DNA of 64,000 bases from Swaminathania salitolerans (GCF_007988945.1 NZ_BJVC01000001.1:186001-250000); one strand, 5' to 3'; counted from the first letter of the stretch, positions 1 through 9,601 are shown. A program made the numbers and translations. The notes: generated from the sequence alone by a model not told the origin.

Positions 1-219
<219 letters not shown>

Positions 220-323
220 TCGGCACGATGCGATTCCCGGGGAAGCTGTGGGCGCGCAGGCGGAGTTAGGGAAGGGGATGAGATTGCGGATCGGGGCGCA
301 ATCGCCCCGTCCGTCAGCGTCGT

Positions 324-704
324 TCAGCCTTCCTTGTAGAAAGCGCAGAGCTTGTTGCCGTCCGGGTCGCGGAGATAGGCGAGATGGAGCGTACCCATTG
401 CGGTTTCGCGCGGGCCCGGCGGTGCCTCGATGGGGGTGCCGCCATGTGCCGCTCCCGCCTCGTACCAGGCTTTTACGGCCTCGGGGGAGGAGGCGAGAAA
501 GCCGATCGTGCCGCCATTGGCACCTGTTGCGGGTTTGCCGTCGATCGGCTTCGTGATGATGAAACGGCCGCCGTCATGGCTGTAGAACAGACGTCCCTTG
601 GGGTCCGGCGTTGCCGGAGGACAGCCGAGCGCACCGAGCGCGGCGTCGTAGAAGGTCTTTGAGCGTTCGAGGTCGTTGCTTCCGAGCATTACGTGGCTGA
701 ACAT
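324..704 (-). CDS. VOC family (glyoxalase/bleomycin-resistance fold) protein
   Basis: A 126-residue single-domain protein of the vicinal oxygen chelate superfamily. The N-terminus (FSHVMLGSNDLERSKTFYD) gives the first beta-alpha-beta unit, and the C-terminus (LHLAYLRDPDGNKLCAFYK) carries the usual metal-proximal strand with DPDGN. A purine-rich Shine-Dalgarno (GAGAGGA) lies just upstream of the ATG at 704. Family members include lyases, dioxygenases and antibiotic-binding proteins; nothing here fixes a substrate. The protein converges on the efflux-pump gene and has no obvious operon partner. The family call is firm and the function is unknown. Confidence 0.85.
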   Translation of the reverse strand: MFSHVMLGSNDLERSKTFYDAALGALGCPPATPDPKGRLFYSHDGGRFIITKPIDGKPATGANGGTIGFLASSPEAVKAWYEAGAAHGGTPIEAPPGPRETAMGTLHLAYLRDPDGNKLCAFYKEG

Positions 705-1044
705 CCGAATTCCTCTCTATGGGCGGTGTGTCGCGTCAGGAAGGTCGGGCCTGGCAATGCGGGTGTCAATCCCTGCCCGTCAGCCCGGCGCATCCGAAGC
801 TGCATCCGACGATGCAGCGTGCGTTGAGGTTCATGATGCGCTCCCGGGGCAAGGCCCCCCGGGTGAGACATCCGGTGGCACCCGGGGCGCGTTACTGGCG
901 CATTGCAGGCGCAGTACGGAGGCGCAGTGGTGAGGTGCAGACAGGCCGGGCCCCGTTTCCATGAAGGCCGAACCGGCCCGGGAGGATGTCGCTCCCGGAA
1001 GGAGAGACCGCTCCCAGAGGCTGGCGCTCAGAGGCTGGCGCGTC
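705..1044. other. Intergenic stretch with two hairpins
   Basis: No convincing gene is seen in these 340 bases between the TonB receptor and the VOC gene, both on the minus strand. Two perfect stem-loops stand out: an 8-bp stem at 799-818 with a 4-nt loop, and a 7-bp GC-only stem at 843-863 with a 7-nt loop. Either could terminate transcription leaving the receptor gene. Neither has a T-tract. Confidence 0.5.
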
Positions 1045-1059
1045 TCAGAGGCTGGCGCT
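1015..1059. repeat. Three copies of a 14-bp element at the 3' end of the TonB receptor gene
   Basis: CAGAGGCTGGCGC occurs at 1015, 1029 and 1046, each followed by T or G. The copy at 1046 encodes the last residues of the receptor, and the other two lie just beyond its stop codon. This looks like local slippage duplication of the gene end. Confidence 0.7.
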
Positions 1060-3600
1060 GACGCGGCCGAAATAATAGCCCCCGGTAAAGGGAACCTGGT
1101 TGGAGAACTGGTCGTACATCGAGCCGCCTGCCGGGACCAGAACGCCGGGAAGACGACGCGGGCGCACATTGAACACGTTGTTTACGCCGAGGCTTGCATG
1201 GATCCGGGAGGTGATCCTGTAGCCGATCTCGATATCCGTGAGCCAGCGCGGGGTGTTCTTGAACTGTCCGAAACAGCTGTTCGAATAGCGCAGGGCGCCG
1301 CCCTTCTCGCAGCGTGCCGATGCCGGTGTCCAGTCCTGATAGGTCATCATGTTGGTGGTTTCGCCGTAGCGGGTCTGACGCAGGTTGATGTCCCATTTCC
1401 CGACGGTCCAGAGCGCATTCAGGATGATCTTGCTGCGTGGGGTCGCCGTGGTGATATAGCCGATGGTCTGCTCGTTCAGCAGAGGTCTGCCGAGGGTCGA
1501 GAGACCGTTATGATGCAGGCGCGTCCGGTTGAGGTTGAGAGCCCCGGTAAGCGCAAGATTGCCGTAGCTGTGCATGCGAACCAGATAATCCGCCTTGATA
1601 TCGAGGCCCTGCGTTCGCGTGCTGGCGCCGTTGGAAAGGAAATAGGCCGAGGATGCGGCTGCATTCGTTGCAGTCGGCGAGACGTCGAACCCGAAGGAGC
1701 GTATGGCGTCCAGAGCCTGCGGCCCGCGTATCGTGCCGCCCTGGACGATGCGATCGCGCAGGTTGATCTGATAGACGTCGGCCTCGACATGGAACCCGCG
1801 TACCGGCTCCATCGTGAAACCTGCGCTCGCATTGACAGAGCGCTCCGGCTTGAGACCCTGCGCCCCGAGGGAGCGCGCGGCATCGGACTGGACGGGAAGC
1901 TGCCCGCCGACGCTGCCGGTTCCCGCATAGATGTTGAGTCGGCTGAAATGGGATTCCTGGAGGGTTGGCGCACGGAAGCCGTTCGCGATCGTGCCGCGCA
2001 GCGCGAAGCGGTTGGTGAAATCGTATCGTGCCGAGATCTTTCCGTTCTCGGTATTTTCCGTGTCCGTATAGTATTCGTACCGTCCGGCAACATCGATCGA
2101 GAGTTTCCGCGTCGGCCGGAAGGTGGCATCGACATAGGCCGAATAGATATTGCGATACCATGTTCCCGCCGATTGGGGAGGGATGCCGGCATGTTCGACC
2201 GGGCCGCCATCGAGATAGGATTCCGGGTTGCCCGATACGATCTGATAGGAGTCGAGGCGGTGTTCGCCGCCGAAAGCGAGGCTGACCGGCATGGTCCATA
2301 TCTTCAGACCCCGGCGCAGATCGAGATTATTGGTCCATTGCGTGTTTTTCTGGGTATAGTCCCAGAACTTGCTCGGCGAGTATCCGGTGCGGGCCAGCTG
2401 CCCCAGATTCACGACGTCACGAATGCTGATGCGTGAATTGTCGCCGCCATAGACGCTGGAGAGGTTCCAGTCGAAGCCGAAGAGATCCTCTCCCTTCAGG
2501 CCGAGCTCGGCTGCATAATCCAGCTCGTCATCGGCTGTGATCGGGCGCAGTTCCTCGATACCGGCGGCGGGGACGATATAGGGAAATTTATAGGCGCGCA
2601 TTTCCGCGTGGCGATAGGCCAGCGTGGCCTGCCCGTAGAGCTCGACGCCCTCGGCAAGGGGTTTGCCGAAATTCAGGGCAAAGGTCTCACGCGTTTCCTT
2701 CGGGGTGCTCAGATAGTCTGTCTTTCGTCCCCGCCAGCTCTCGGAGCCGGGTCTGACGCCCACGAAATAGTTCTTCGTATCGGCGCCCGCAGGCCAGGCA
2801 CCGAGCAAAGCGTGATCGGGACCCCAGGCGATCGCATGTTCGGTGTGATAGAACTGCGCGCCCAGATGAACGAACCCGTCCTTGCCGAGCTTGAAACCCC
2901 CATCGGCATCGAGTTGATACTGCACGCCATTGCCGAGATAGGCATTTGCGCCACCCTGACCGCTGAGCGACAGGCCGTGATCCTTCTTCTTGGTGATGAT
3001 GTTCACCACGCCGGCAATCGCGTCCGAGCCGTACATGGCCGCTGCGCCATCCTCGAGTACCTCGATATGATCGATCATGTTTCCGGCGAGCATGTTGAGA
3101 TCGACACCGGAGGAGGCAAATTGCGGCCCGGGTTTCTGGACGATATTGGCCGTCGAATGGCGGCGCTTTCCGTCCACGAGCACGAGCGTCTCATTCGGGC
3201 CGAGCCCGCGCATCTGCACGGAGGAAACGAGCGAGTTCGTGTTGGAACCGCGCGCGCTCATGGTGATCGACGGATAGGTGCGGGTGAGGGCGTTCGACAC
3301 ATTGAGTTCGCCCGTGCGCTCGAGAGTCTTGGCAGAGATCACGACCACGGGGCTGATGCTCTGCCGGGCCTTTACGTGGCTCTCGCGCGTGCCGGTCACG
3401 ATCACCTGCTCGGCATCGCCCGTCGATTTGAAGAACTTGTTCTGCTTTGTCATGGCCGTCGTCTTGTCGGCCCTTTTCTGATGCAGATCCTCCGGAGCGC
3501 CCGTGACGCCGGTTTCCGCGCGGGCTTCGGCCCGGGCCCTGTCGCCGAGAGCGGGGGTGATCGCCGTGGTGGCAACAAGGAACAGTACTGATTTTCTCAC
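1045..3600 (-). CDS. TonB-dependent outer-membrane receptor
   Basis: An 851-residue TonB-dependent receptor. It has a signal peptide starting MRKSVLFLVATTA, a plug domain with VIVTGTRE (TonB-box region) and LVLVDGKRR, then IEVLEDGAAAMYGSDAIAGVVNIITKK, the hallmark end of the plug. A beta-barrel with many Tyr/Trp-flanked strands follows and ends YYFGRVSASL. This subgroup (plug with DGAAAMYGSDAIAG) imports diverse ligands; the ligand is not readable here. I chose the GTG at 3600 because GGAGAG lies 4 nt upstream. An in-frame GTG at 3615 has no ribosome-binding site. A long inverted repeat about 105 bp upstream may be its operator. Confidence 0.85.
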   Translation of the reverse strand: MRKSVLFLVATTAITPALGDRARAEARAETGVTGAPEDLHQKRADKTTAMTKQNKFFKSTGDAEQVIVTGTRESHVKARQSISPVVVISAKTLERTGELNVSNALTRTYPSITMSARGSNTNSLVSSVQMRGLGPNETLVLVDGKRRHSTANIVQKPGPQFASSGVDLNMLAGNMIDHIEVLEDGAAAMYGSDAIAGVVNIITKKKDHGLSLSGQGGANAYLGNGVQYQLDADGGFKLGKDGFVHLGAQFYHTEHAIAWGPDHALLGAWPAGADTKNYFVGVRPGSESWRGRKTDYLSTPKETRETFALNFGKPLAEGVELYGQATLAYRHAEMRAYKFPYIVPAAGIEELRPITADDELDYAAELGLKGEDLFGFDWNLSSVYGGDNSRISIRDVVNLGQLARTGYSPSKFWDYTQKNTQWTNNLDLRRGLKIWTMPVSLAFGGEHRLDSYQIVSGNPESYLDGGPVEHAGIPPQSAGTWYRNIYSAYVDATFRPTRKLSIDVAGRYEYYTDTENTENGKISARYDFTNRFALRGTIANGFRAPTLQESHFSRLNIYAGTGSVGGQLPVQSDAARSLGAQGLKPERSVNASAGFTMEPVRGFHVEADVYQINLRDRIVQGGTIRGPQALDAIRSFGFDVSPTATNAAASSAYFLSNGASTRTQGLDIKADYLVRMHSYGNLALTGALNLNRTRLHHNGLSTLGRPLLNEQTIGYITTATPRSKIILNALWTVGKWDINLRQTRYGETTNMMTYQDWTPASARCEKGGALRYSNSCFGQFKNTPRWLTDIEIGYRITSRIHASLGVNNVFNVRPRRLPGVLVPAGGSMYDQFSNQVPFTGGYYFGRVSASL

Positions 3601-3704
3601 CGGTCTCTCCGACACATATGGTCATGGATGCAGCGGAAAATCGTTATTGCGCCGGTAAGGGTAAAGTTAAGCTTTTATGTAATCGTGTCGTTATCGGTCT
3701 GGAA

Positions 3705-3739
3705 TATTTCACAATATATAAACATCATATTGTGAAATA
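3705..3739. promoter_or_regulatory. 13-bp perfect inverted repeat, candidate operator
   Basis: TATTTCACAATAT (3705-3717) is repeated in inverted orientation as ATATTGTGAAATA (3727-3739) with a 9-nt AT-rich spacer. It sits upstream of the TonB receptor start (3600), in the otherwise gene-free 3616-3996 interval. The AT-rich arms and lack of a T-run argue for a dimeric repressor or activator site rather than a terminator. No regulator gene is adjacent. Confidence 0.5.
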
Positions 3740-3996
3740 AGACGAAGATCGGGAGACGACGGCCGGGCCTTTGATCGGCAACGGAATTTTCCCGTTTATC
3801 GCATTCGTAACGGTCCCGAAGTGAGACGGAGCCCGTCGGTCGGGCAGAGGAGATTTTCGTGATTGCAAGGACGATTCCAGGCGTGGCTCGGGATGCGACC
3901 CGGTATCCCAGTGAGACAGCGAAGCACCGAAGGCACTGAAGGCACGGGCGGCAGCGAAGGCACGGGGCGATGCGAAGGGCCTGAGCGACAGGAGCC

Positions 3997-4572
3997 TCAT
4001 TTTCCCTGATCCTTGCGTCTCGCCGCGAAAAGCCGCCCGGCGCGATCTCCGGACCAGCGACCGGTCCGGCGCCAGAAACGGGCTTCCACCATCATCGCCC
4101 GGGCGACGATCCTCGGAACGCCCATGCTCTGGAGTCGTTCGCTGTCCCCCGTCTCGCTGAAGGCGATCTTCAGAATGCCGATCAGCAACAGGAATTCGAT
4201 CGCTCCCGCCAGCGCACCTCCCATCGCTCTCAGAGGATGCAGATAGAGCAGGAGAAACCGTTCGTCTTTCGGCACGATACGCTCGCAGATCCAGATACCG
4301 AGGCAGGATAGCAGGCATGTTCTGAACAGGATTTTCCTGCAAGAGGCCGGGCGGTAGCACGAAACGAACATGACCGGCATGAGCAGGCACCAGCACAGGA
4401 GCGCGTCGGTTTCCCGATATCGGGTATCGAAAACCGGGGCGGGCGAGATATATCCGATCGAAAAGATTGCGATAACAGAAGAAAAAACAGGAACGAACCA
4501 GTGCCGGGAGAGGATTCTCGTCATGAAATCTACAGTGATTTTTTTTCGAATGACGATATCTTTGCAGAGCAT
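3997..4572 (-). CDS. Hypothetical four-helix membrane protein
   Basis: I do not recognise this protein by name. The 191 residues contain about four hydrophobic segments (approximately 24-43, 58-73, 83-98 and 121-137), with Arg/Lys-rich loops and a basic, Trp-containing tail (EARFWRRTGRW). That tail resembles the cytoplasmic ends of small uncharacterised inner-membrane proteins. The start is unsure: ATG at 4572 or 4524, neither with a strong ribosome-binding site. It is divergent from the S46 peptidase gene and lies behind the inverted repeat at 3705-3739. The sustained hydrophobic pattern supports a real gene. Confidence 0.5.
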   Translation of the reverse strand: MLCKDIVIRKKITVDFMTRILSRHWFVPVFSSVIAIFSIGYISPAPVFDTRYRETDALLCWCLLMPVMFVSCYRPASCRKILFRTCLLSCLGIWICERIVPKDERFLLLYLHPLRAMGGALAGAIEFLLLIGILKIAFSETGDSERLQSMGVPRIVARAMMVEARFWRRTGRWSGDRAGRLFAARRKDQGK

Positions 4573-4733
4573 CGCCAGGACAACCAGAATAATCTCTTCT
4601 GTCTCGTTCAGATGTCCCTGTTGTCGCCGGAATTCCGTGCGCGTTTCGCTGTCGTGCCGGTAGCGTGAGGATGCCCGGAAAACGCCGCCTCGGGGTCATG
4701 ATCGTCGATACGATTTGCAAACTGTGTCAGGAT

Positions 4734-4759
4734 GTGAATTGATATACTATATCATTCAC
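4734..4759. promoter_or_regulatory. Near-perfect palindrome just upstream of the S46 peptidase
   Basis: GTGAAT-(T)-GATATA, one central C, then TATATC-ATTCAC: two 6-bp half arms on each side, interrupted by one bulged T. It ends 19 nt before the start codon at 4779 and abuts the GGAGAG ribosome-binding site. Binding there, or folding in the mRNA, would block expression. Confidence 0.45.
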
Positions 4760-4778
4760 TCCGGAGAGAAGTTCCTGC

Positions 4779-6863
4779 ATGTCCCGGTCTCCCCTGTTAT
4801 TGTCCACGGCCCTTCTTTCGGCTCTCGTCTTCGCGTCTTCCTCACGCGCGGATGAGGGGATGTGGACATTCGATCATCTGCCCAGGGCTGCACTCCAGAA
4901 GCACTATGGCTTCACGCCGGACCCGGCCTGGATCGAGCACGTCGTTCAGTCCTCGGCGCGTCTGGCGGAAGGATGTTCCGCCTCGTTCGTCTCGGCTGAC
5001 GGTCTCGTCATGACCAATCACCACTGCGCCAATGCCTGCCTCTCGGCTTTGTCGGACGGGGGACATGACTATTTCCGCGACGGGTTCTACACGAAGGATC
5101 CCGCCGAGGAACGTCAATGCCCCGGGATGGAGCTCGACCGTCTGGACAGCATGAAAGATGTCTCGCAGGCGGTGGCCGATGCGACGAAAAACCGTGAGGG
5201 CGCGGCTTATGCATCCGCGATGCAGGAGGTCGAAAGCCGTCTGACCCATGACTGCGTGGGCAATGATTCCGAGCATTGGCGTTGCGATATGGTCGCGCTC
5301 TATCACGGTGGGCAAACGGCCCTGTATCGCTATCGCCGCTACAAGGATGTGCGGATCGTCATGGCACCCGAACAGGGCATCGCCTTCTTCGGTGGAGATC
5401 CGGATAATTTCGATTATCCCCGATACGATATCGATCTCTCCATGTTGCGGGTCTATGAGAACGGAAAGCCGGTCCACACACCTTACCTCCAGATCGACCC
5501 GGCAGGGCCGAAAGCGGGCGAGCTCGTCTTCACTTCCGGAAATCCCGGTCGCACGCAGCGCGGTTTGCCCGCCGCTGCGCTCGCGTTCCAGCGCGATGTC
5601 GCAAATCCCGCGATCATCGCGGCGCTTTCCGTGCGGGAAGGTATGCTCTGGCAATATGGCCGCGAGAGCGCGGAGCACGCCAAGCAGGCCGAAAATCCCC
5701 TGTTCGGCATACAGAACGGGCTGAAATCCTATTCGGGCACGCAGGCGGCCCTGCAATCGGGCGATATCGTCGCAAGGCGCGAGGAAGAGGACAAGGCGCT
5801 CCAGTCATGGATCGATGCGGCTCCGGACCGGAAGGCAGAATATGGAACACCTTTCGAGACCGTTGCGAAAGCCATCGCGCTCGAGAAGGACATCTTCGCC
5901 CGCAATCTCGCGCTCGGCCTCGTTTTCCGCGGGCTCCCGGCCCATGCCATGACCCTGGTCGAGGCCGCGCATGAGCGCGCGCAACCCGATGCGCGTCGTC
6001 ACAGCGGTTTTCACGATTCCCAGCTCGGCGAGATCGAAACGAGGCTGGCCGCGAAAGAGCCGGTCTATCCCGAGCTCGAGACGGCCAGCCTCGCCCTGTC
6101 CCTGACCGGTATGCGTCAGAGTCTGGGCGAGGACGATCCTCTCGTCCGGAATGCACTGGGCAAGAGCAGCCCCGATAGGGTTGCCGCCCATCTGATCCGC
6201 TCATCCGGCCTGTCCGACCCGCAGAAGAGACTGGCCCTGTGGAAGGGCGGTCTCAAGGCGATCGAGGCCTCTTCGGACCCGATGATCGTTTTCGCAAGGA
6301 CGCTCTATCCGGCTTACGAAAAGCTGCGGGAGACGATGCGCAACGAGGTTACGTCTCCCTTGCACAAGGCCCAGGGCGATATTGCGCGCGCCCGCTTCGC
6401 CAAGGCGAAAAAGGAGGGAAAGCAAGACGGTCTCTATCCTGATGCCACGTTCTCGCCGCGGCTGTCCTACGGAACAGTCAAGGGCTGGCGCAAGAATGGC
6501 GTGGAGGTCGCACCATTCACCGATTTCGCGGGGATGTATCGTCATGCCACGGGCAGCGAGCCATTCGCGCTTCCCGAACGCTGGCTCGATGCGAAGCCGC
6601 GTCTCGATCTTTCGACCCATCTCGACTTCGTTTCCACGAACGATATCGTGGGCGGCAATTCAGGATCGCCCGTGCTCGACCGCAAGGGCCACGCTGTGGG
6701 TCTGATTTTCGACGGCAATCTGCCCAGCCTGGCAGGGACGCTCTATTACGATATCGCCAGCAATCGCGCCGTTGCGACGGATACCAGCGCGATCGTTGCG
6801 GCGCTCAGGGATGTCTATGACGAGCCCGCTCTCGCCCGGGAATTGTCGCAGGGTCATCGCTGA
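4779..6863 (+). CDS. S46 family serine dipeptidyl-peptidase (DPP7/DPP11-like)
   Basis: A 694-residue secreted peptidase with signal peptide (MSRSPLLLSTALLSALVFASSSRA). The chymotrypsin-like fold is split by a helical insert, as in S46 enzymes. The catalytic His lies in TNHHCA near residue 85, and the nucleophile Ser in GGNSGSPVLD near residue 628. In characterised family members the residue after FD in the following strand separates DPP7 (Gly, hydrophobic P1) from DPP11 (Arg, acidic P1). Here it is GLIFDGN, the Gly type. S46 enzymes release dipeptides from oligopeptide N-termini in the periplasm. The start has GGAGAG 12 nt upstream and the protein is full length for the family. Substrate preference is inferred from one residue. 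Confidence 0.9.
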   Translation: MSRSPLLLSTALLSALVFASSSRADEGMWTFDHLPRAALQKHYGFTPDPAWIEHVVQSSARLAEGCSASFVSADGLVMTNHHCANACLSALSDGGHDYFRDGFYTKDPAEERQCPGMELDRLDSMKDVSQAVADATKNREGAAYASAMQEVESRLTHDCVGNDSEHWRCDMVALYHGGQTALYRYRRYKDVRIVMAPEQGIAFFGGDPDNFDYPRYDIDLSMLRVYENGKPVHTPYLQIDPAGPKAGELVFTSGNPGRTQRGLPAAALAFQRDVANPAIIAALSVREGMLWQYGRESAEHAKQAENPLFGIQNGLKSYSGTQAALQSGDIVARREEEDKALQSWIDAAPDRKAEYGTPFETVAKAIALEKDIFARNLALGLVFRGLPAHAMTLVEAAHERAQPDARRHSGFHDSQLGEIETRLAAKEPVYPELETASLALSLTGMRQSLGEDDPLVRNALGKSSPDRVAAHLIRSSGLSDPQKRLALWKGGLKAIEASSDPMIVFARTLYPAYEKLRETMRNEVTSPLHKAQGDIARARFAKAKKEGKQDGLYPDATFSPRLSYGTVKGWRKNGVEVAPFTDFAGMYRHATGSEPFALPERWLDAKPRLDLSTHLDFVSTNDIVGGNSGSPVLDRKGHAVGLIFDGNLPSLAGTLYYDIASNRAVATDTSAIVAALRDVYDEPALARELSQGHR

Positions 6864-6874
6864 CCCGCATGGCC

Positions 6875-6904
6875 GACCCGGGACAGAAAGCAATGTCCCG
6901 GGTC
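6875..6904. terminator. Convergent stem-loop between the S46 peptidase and SDR genes
   Basis: A perfect 11-bp inverted repeat (GACCCGGGACA / TGTCCCGGGTC) with an 8-nt loop lies between two converging stop codons. There is no long T-tract, so efficiency is unknown, but position and stem strength fit a shared terminator. Confidence 0.6.
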
Positions 6905-6934
6905 CGGTCCCGGTCCGGATGGAACCGGGGAAGA

Positions 6935-7795
6935 TCAGATGACGGGAGTCCCGCCGGTCACGGCGATATTTGCGCCGGAAATATAGCTCGCCTCATCGCT
7001 GGCGAGCATCACATAGGGCGCGATCAGCTCGACGGGCTGACCCGGACGACCGAGCGGCGTTCCGGCTCCGAATTCATGGACGTGATCGCCATGCATCGTG
7101 GCGGGAATGAGTGGGGTCCAGATCGGCCCCGGCGCCACGGTGTTCGAGCGGATTCCCTTCTCGCCGAGAAGCTGGGCAAGCCCGCCACTGAAGTTCAGAA
7201 TGGCCGATTTCGTGGCCGAATAGGCCAGAAGACGCGGCTTGGGGCTGTCGGCATTGACGGAGATGGTATGGATCAGGGAGCCACCGCGCGGCATATGGGG
7301 AACGACATTGCGCGTCAGGCGGAAGGTGGCCCCGATATTGGTCGCGAACGTATCGTCCCACTCGTCTTCGGAGATTTCTTCCAGAGACAGGCGCTCAACC
7401 TGGAACGCGGCATTGTTGACGAGAACATCGATCCGACCGAAGGTCTCGACCGTCTTGTCGACGATGGCGCGGCAGGTTTCGCGGCTTTTCAGATCGCCGG
7501 GAAGAAGCAGCGCACGACGTCCCGCTTTCTCGATCCAGGATGCGGTCTCTCGCGCGTCCTCTTCCTCCTCGAGATAGGAGATCGCGACATCGGCACCCTC
7601 GCGGGCGAAGCCGATGGCTACCGCACGACCGATTCCGGAATCGCCGCCGGTGATCAGGGCGATCTTGCCCTCGAGGCGGCCCGACCCCCGATATCGCGTC
7701 TCCCCGTGATCGGGCAGGGGGGTCATGGCGTCGGTAAGCCCCGGGATATGGTCCTGGAGTTTCGTGTCGAAGGGAGGCTTCGGAAAATCGGTCAT
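6935..7795 (-). CDS. SDR family oxidoreductase (YghA/YhdG type)
   Basis: A 286-residue short-chain dehydrogenase of the extended bacterial YghA group. It has the leader DHIPGLTDAMTPLPDHGE, a cofactor site TGGDSGIGRAVA (residues about 49-60), NNAAFQ, and the catalytic Ser-Tyr-Lys as SVNADS...YSATK. The C-terminus is YISGANIAVTGG. These enzymes reduce or oxidise carbonyls with NAD(P)H; the physiological substrate is not known for this group. I chose ATG 7795, which gives the standard family length; an ATG at 7900 would add an unconserved Arg/Pro-rich stretch. It lies 186 nt downstream of the aldehyde dehydrogenase on the same strand, so the two may be co-expressed. Confidence 0.9.
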   Translation of the reverse strand: MTDFPKPPFDTKLQDHIPGLTDAMTPLPDHGETRYRGSGRLEGKIALITGGDSGIGRAVAIGFAREGADVAISYLEEEEDARETASWIEKAGRRALLLPGDLKSRETCRAIVDKTVETFGRIDVLVNNAAFQVERLSLEEISEDEWDDTFATNIGATFRLTRNVVPHMPRGGSLIHTISVNADSPKPRLLAYSATKSAILNFSGGLAQLLGEKGIRSNTVAPGPIWTPLIPATMHGDHVHEFGAGTPLGRPGQPVELIAPYVMLASDEASYISGANIAVTGGTPVI

Positions 7796-7944
7796 GCGTA
7801 TCACCGCTGGCTGGAAGAGGACGGGAAATCGGGGCCTCCGTATCGCGGTCTGTGGACCGTATCCGGGGGCGCTTCTCGCAGGGCACCGTGCCATCGGCAA
7901 AATGGCAGGGCCGGGCGTTGCGTGGCGGGCGGGGATCGGACGAA

Positions 7945-7961
7945 CGGGGCACGAGGCCCCG
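7945..7961 (-). terminator. Short GC hairpin after the aldehyde dehydrogenase gene
   Basis: CGGGGC / GCCCCG with a 5-nt loop lies 20 nt beyond the dehydrogenase stop codon. It is only 6 bp and has no T-run, so it is weak evidence for termination. Confidence 0.3.
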
Positions 7962-7981
7962 CTTGCCCGATCGCTCCGCCG

Positions 7982-9352
7982 TCAGGCCATGCGGATCAGC
8001 TTGTGGTTCACGAATTCCTGGATACCCATGAAGGAGAGCTCGCGGCCGTAACCGGAGTTCTTCACACCGCCGAAAGGCAGCTCGGGCGATGTGCCGGTAA
8101 TGTCGTTGACGAACACCATGCCGGTCTCGATCTGTTCGGCAATCCTGCGTCCGCGCTCGGGATTGCTGGTATGGACCGAGCCACCGAGCCCGAAGGGAGA
8201 GTCGTTGGCGAGCGCGACCGCTTCCGCTTCGTTCCCGACAGGATAGACGATGGCCACCGGACCGAAGATCTCCTCGTAGAAGACCGGATTGTCCTTGGTC
8301 ACGCCGGTCAGAAGCCCGGCCTGCATGAAGAACCCGTCCCGCTCGAGCCTCTTGCCGCCGGTGACGAGCTCGGCACCGTGCGAGACGGCTTTTTCCACCT
8401 GGCTCAGGGCCAGTTTCATCGCGTTCTCGCTGCTCATGGGGCCGTGGGTGGTGCCCTGGTCGAGCGGGTCGCCGTACTGGAACTCCTTCAGCGCATCGGA
8501 CAGGCGACGCACGAATTCGTCTGCGAGGGAGTCGTGCACGATCATGCGCTTGGAGGCGGTGCAGACCTGTCCGTTATTGGACATGCGTCCTGCGACGGCT
8601 CTGGGGATCACCTCGTCGAGATCGGCATCGTCCAGCACGATGAAGGGATCGGATCCGCCAAGCTCCAGCGTCGTCTTCTTCAGGGACTTGCCCGCGGCGG
8701 CCGCCACGGCGCTGCCTGCGCGCTCGCTTCCGGTCAGGGCGACACCGCGCACCTCGTCCCGGGCGATGAGCGCATCCGATACCTCGTTCTCGATGAAAAG
8801 GTTCGTCCAGGCGCCCTCTGGCGCACCCGCTTCACGGAACAGGGCTTCGAAGGCCAGAGCGCATTGCGGCACGCCCGGAGCGTGTTTTGCAAGCACGACA
8901 TTTCCGGCCATGAGGTTTGGCGCGGCAACGCGGGCGAGCTGGTAATACGGGAAGTTCCAGGGTTCGACGCAATAGATGACGCCGAGCGACTGGCTCACCA
9001 CGGTCGCACGGCCCGTTTCCACCTCGATCTCGCGCGGTGCGAGGAATTTTTCCGCGTTCCGGGCGTAATAGGCGAGGATCTGCGCGGAAAGTCGCGTCTC
9101 GGCGACAGCCTCCGAAAGAACCTTGCCCATTTCGATCGAGATCAGCCGGGCGTATTTCTCGGCATTCTGTTCGAGGATATCGGCCGCCTTCGCGACGATT
9201 GCGCGCCGTTCGGCGAAGCTGCGATGACGCCAGTCCTCGGACCAGAAGCGATGGGCAGCCTCGAGTTTCTCGAAAGCCTGGGCCTGGCTATGCAGCTCGA
9301 ATTCACGCTCCGTCTTTCCGGTCGACGGGTTGATCGTGCGGTAGAGGCTCAT
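7982..9352 (-). CDS. NAD(P)-dependent succinate-semialdehyde dehydrogenase family protein
   Basis: A 456-residue aldehyde dehydrogenase. It has the N-terminus YRTINPSTGK, ELGGSDPFIVLDDADLDE (general-base Glu region), the nucleophile Cys in NNGQVCTASKR, and EEIFGPVA. The ELGGSDPF and GQVCTASKR variants match the YneI/Sad and GabD-like succinate-semialdehyde dehydrogenases, which oxidise succinate semialdehyde to succinate. The start at 9352 has an excellent AGGAG about 7 nt upstream; longer in-frame starts have none. Acetic acid bacteria use such enzymes in 2-oxoglutarate or GABA bypasses. That role is inferred here, since no gab or kgd gene is nearby. A broader aldehyde range is possible. Confidence 0.85.
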   Translation of the reverse strand: MSLYRTINPSTGKTEREFELHSQAQAFEKLEAAHRFWSEDWRHRSFAERRAIVAKAADILEQNAEKYARLISIEMGKVLSEAVAETRLSAQILAYYARNAEKFLAPREIEVETGRATVVSQSLGVIYCVEPWNFPYYQLARVAAPNLMAGNVVLAKHAPGVPQCALAFEALFREAGAPEGAWTNLFIENEVSDALIARDEVRGVALTGSERAGSAVAAAAGKSLKKTTLELGGSDPFIVLDDADLDEVIPRAVAGRMSNNGQVCTASKRMIVHDSLADEFVRRLSDALKEFQYGDPLDQGTTHGPMSSENAMKLALSQVEKAVSHGAELVTGGKRLERDGFFMQAGLLTGVTKDNPVFYEEIFGPVAIVYPVGNEAEAVALANDSPFGLGGSVHTSNPERGRRIAEQIETGMVFVNDITGTSPELPFGGVKNSGYGRELSFMGIQEFVNHKLIRMA

Positions 9353-9601
9353 GGTTCTGTCTCCTGTTCGGCTCACGTTCCACGCAGAGGTGGAGGCTTC
9401 GCGGGTTACAAGGCACGACCGCGCCCCGGGTTGCGTCGAAACCGGGATCGCTCTGAAAATCGCGGGCAGGATCCGGGCGACAGGATTTCTGCCTTCGGGC
9501 CGGGCGGCGCGAGACCGCGTGGTCCGGGGGCGACAAGGCGGCATGGCCGGGGAGACGGAAGGCTTTCGTTTTTCTGCGGCAGCCGCTACCCCGGTCGGGA
9601 T

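Noticed and set aside
961-2436. 491-codon plus-strand open frame
   Set aside because: It is antisense to the TonB receptor, which has a signal peptide, plug and barrel; the antisense protein has no features.
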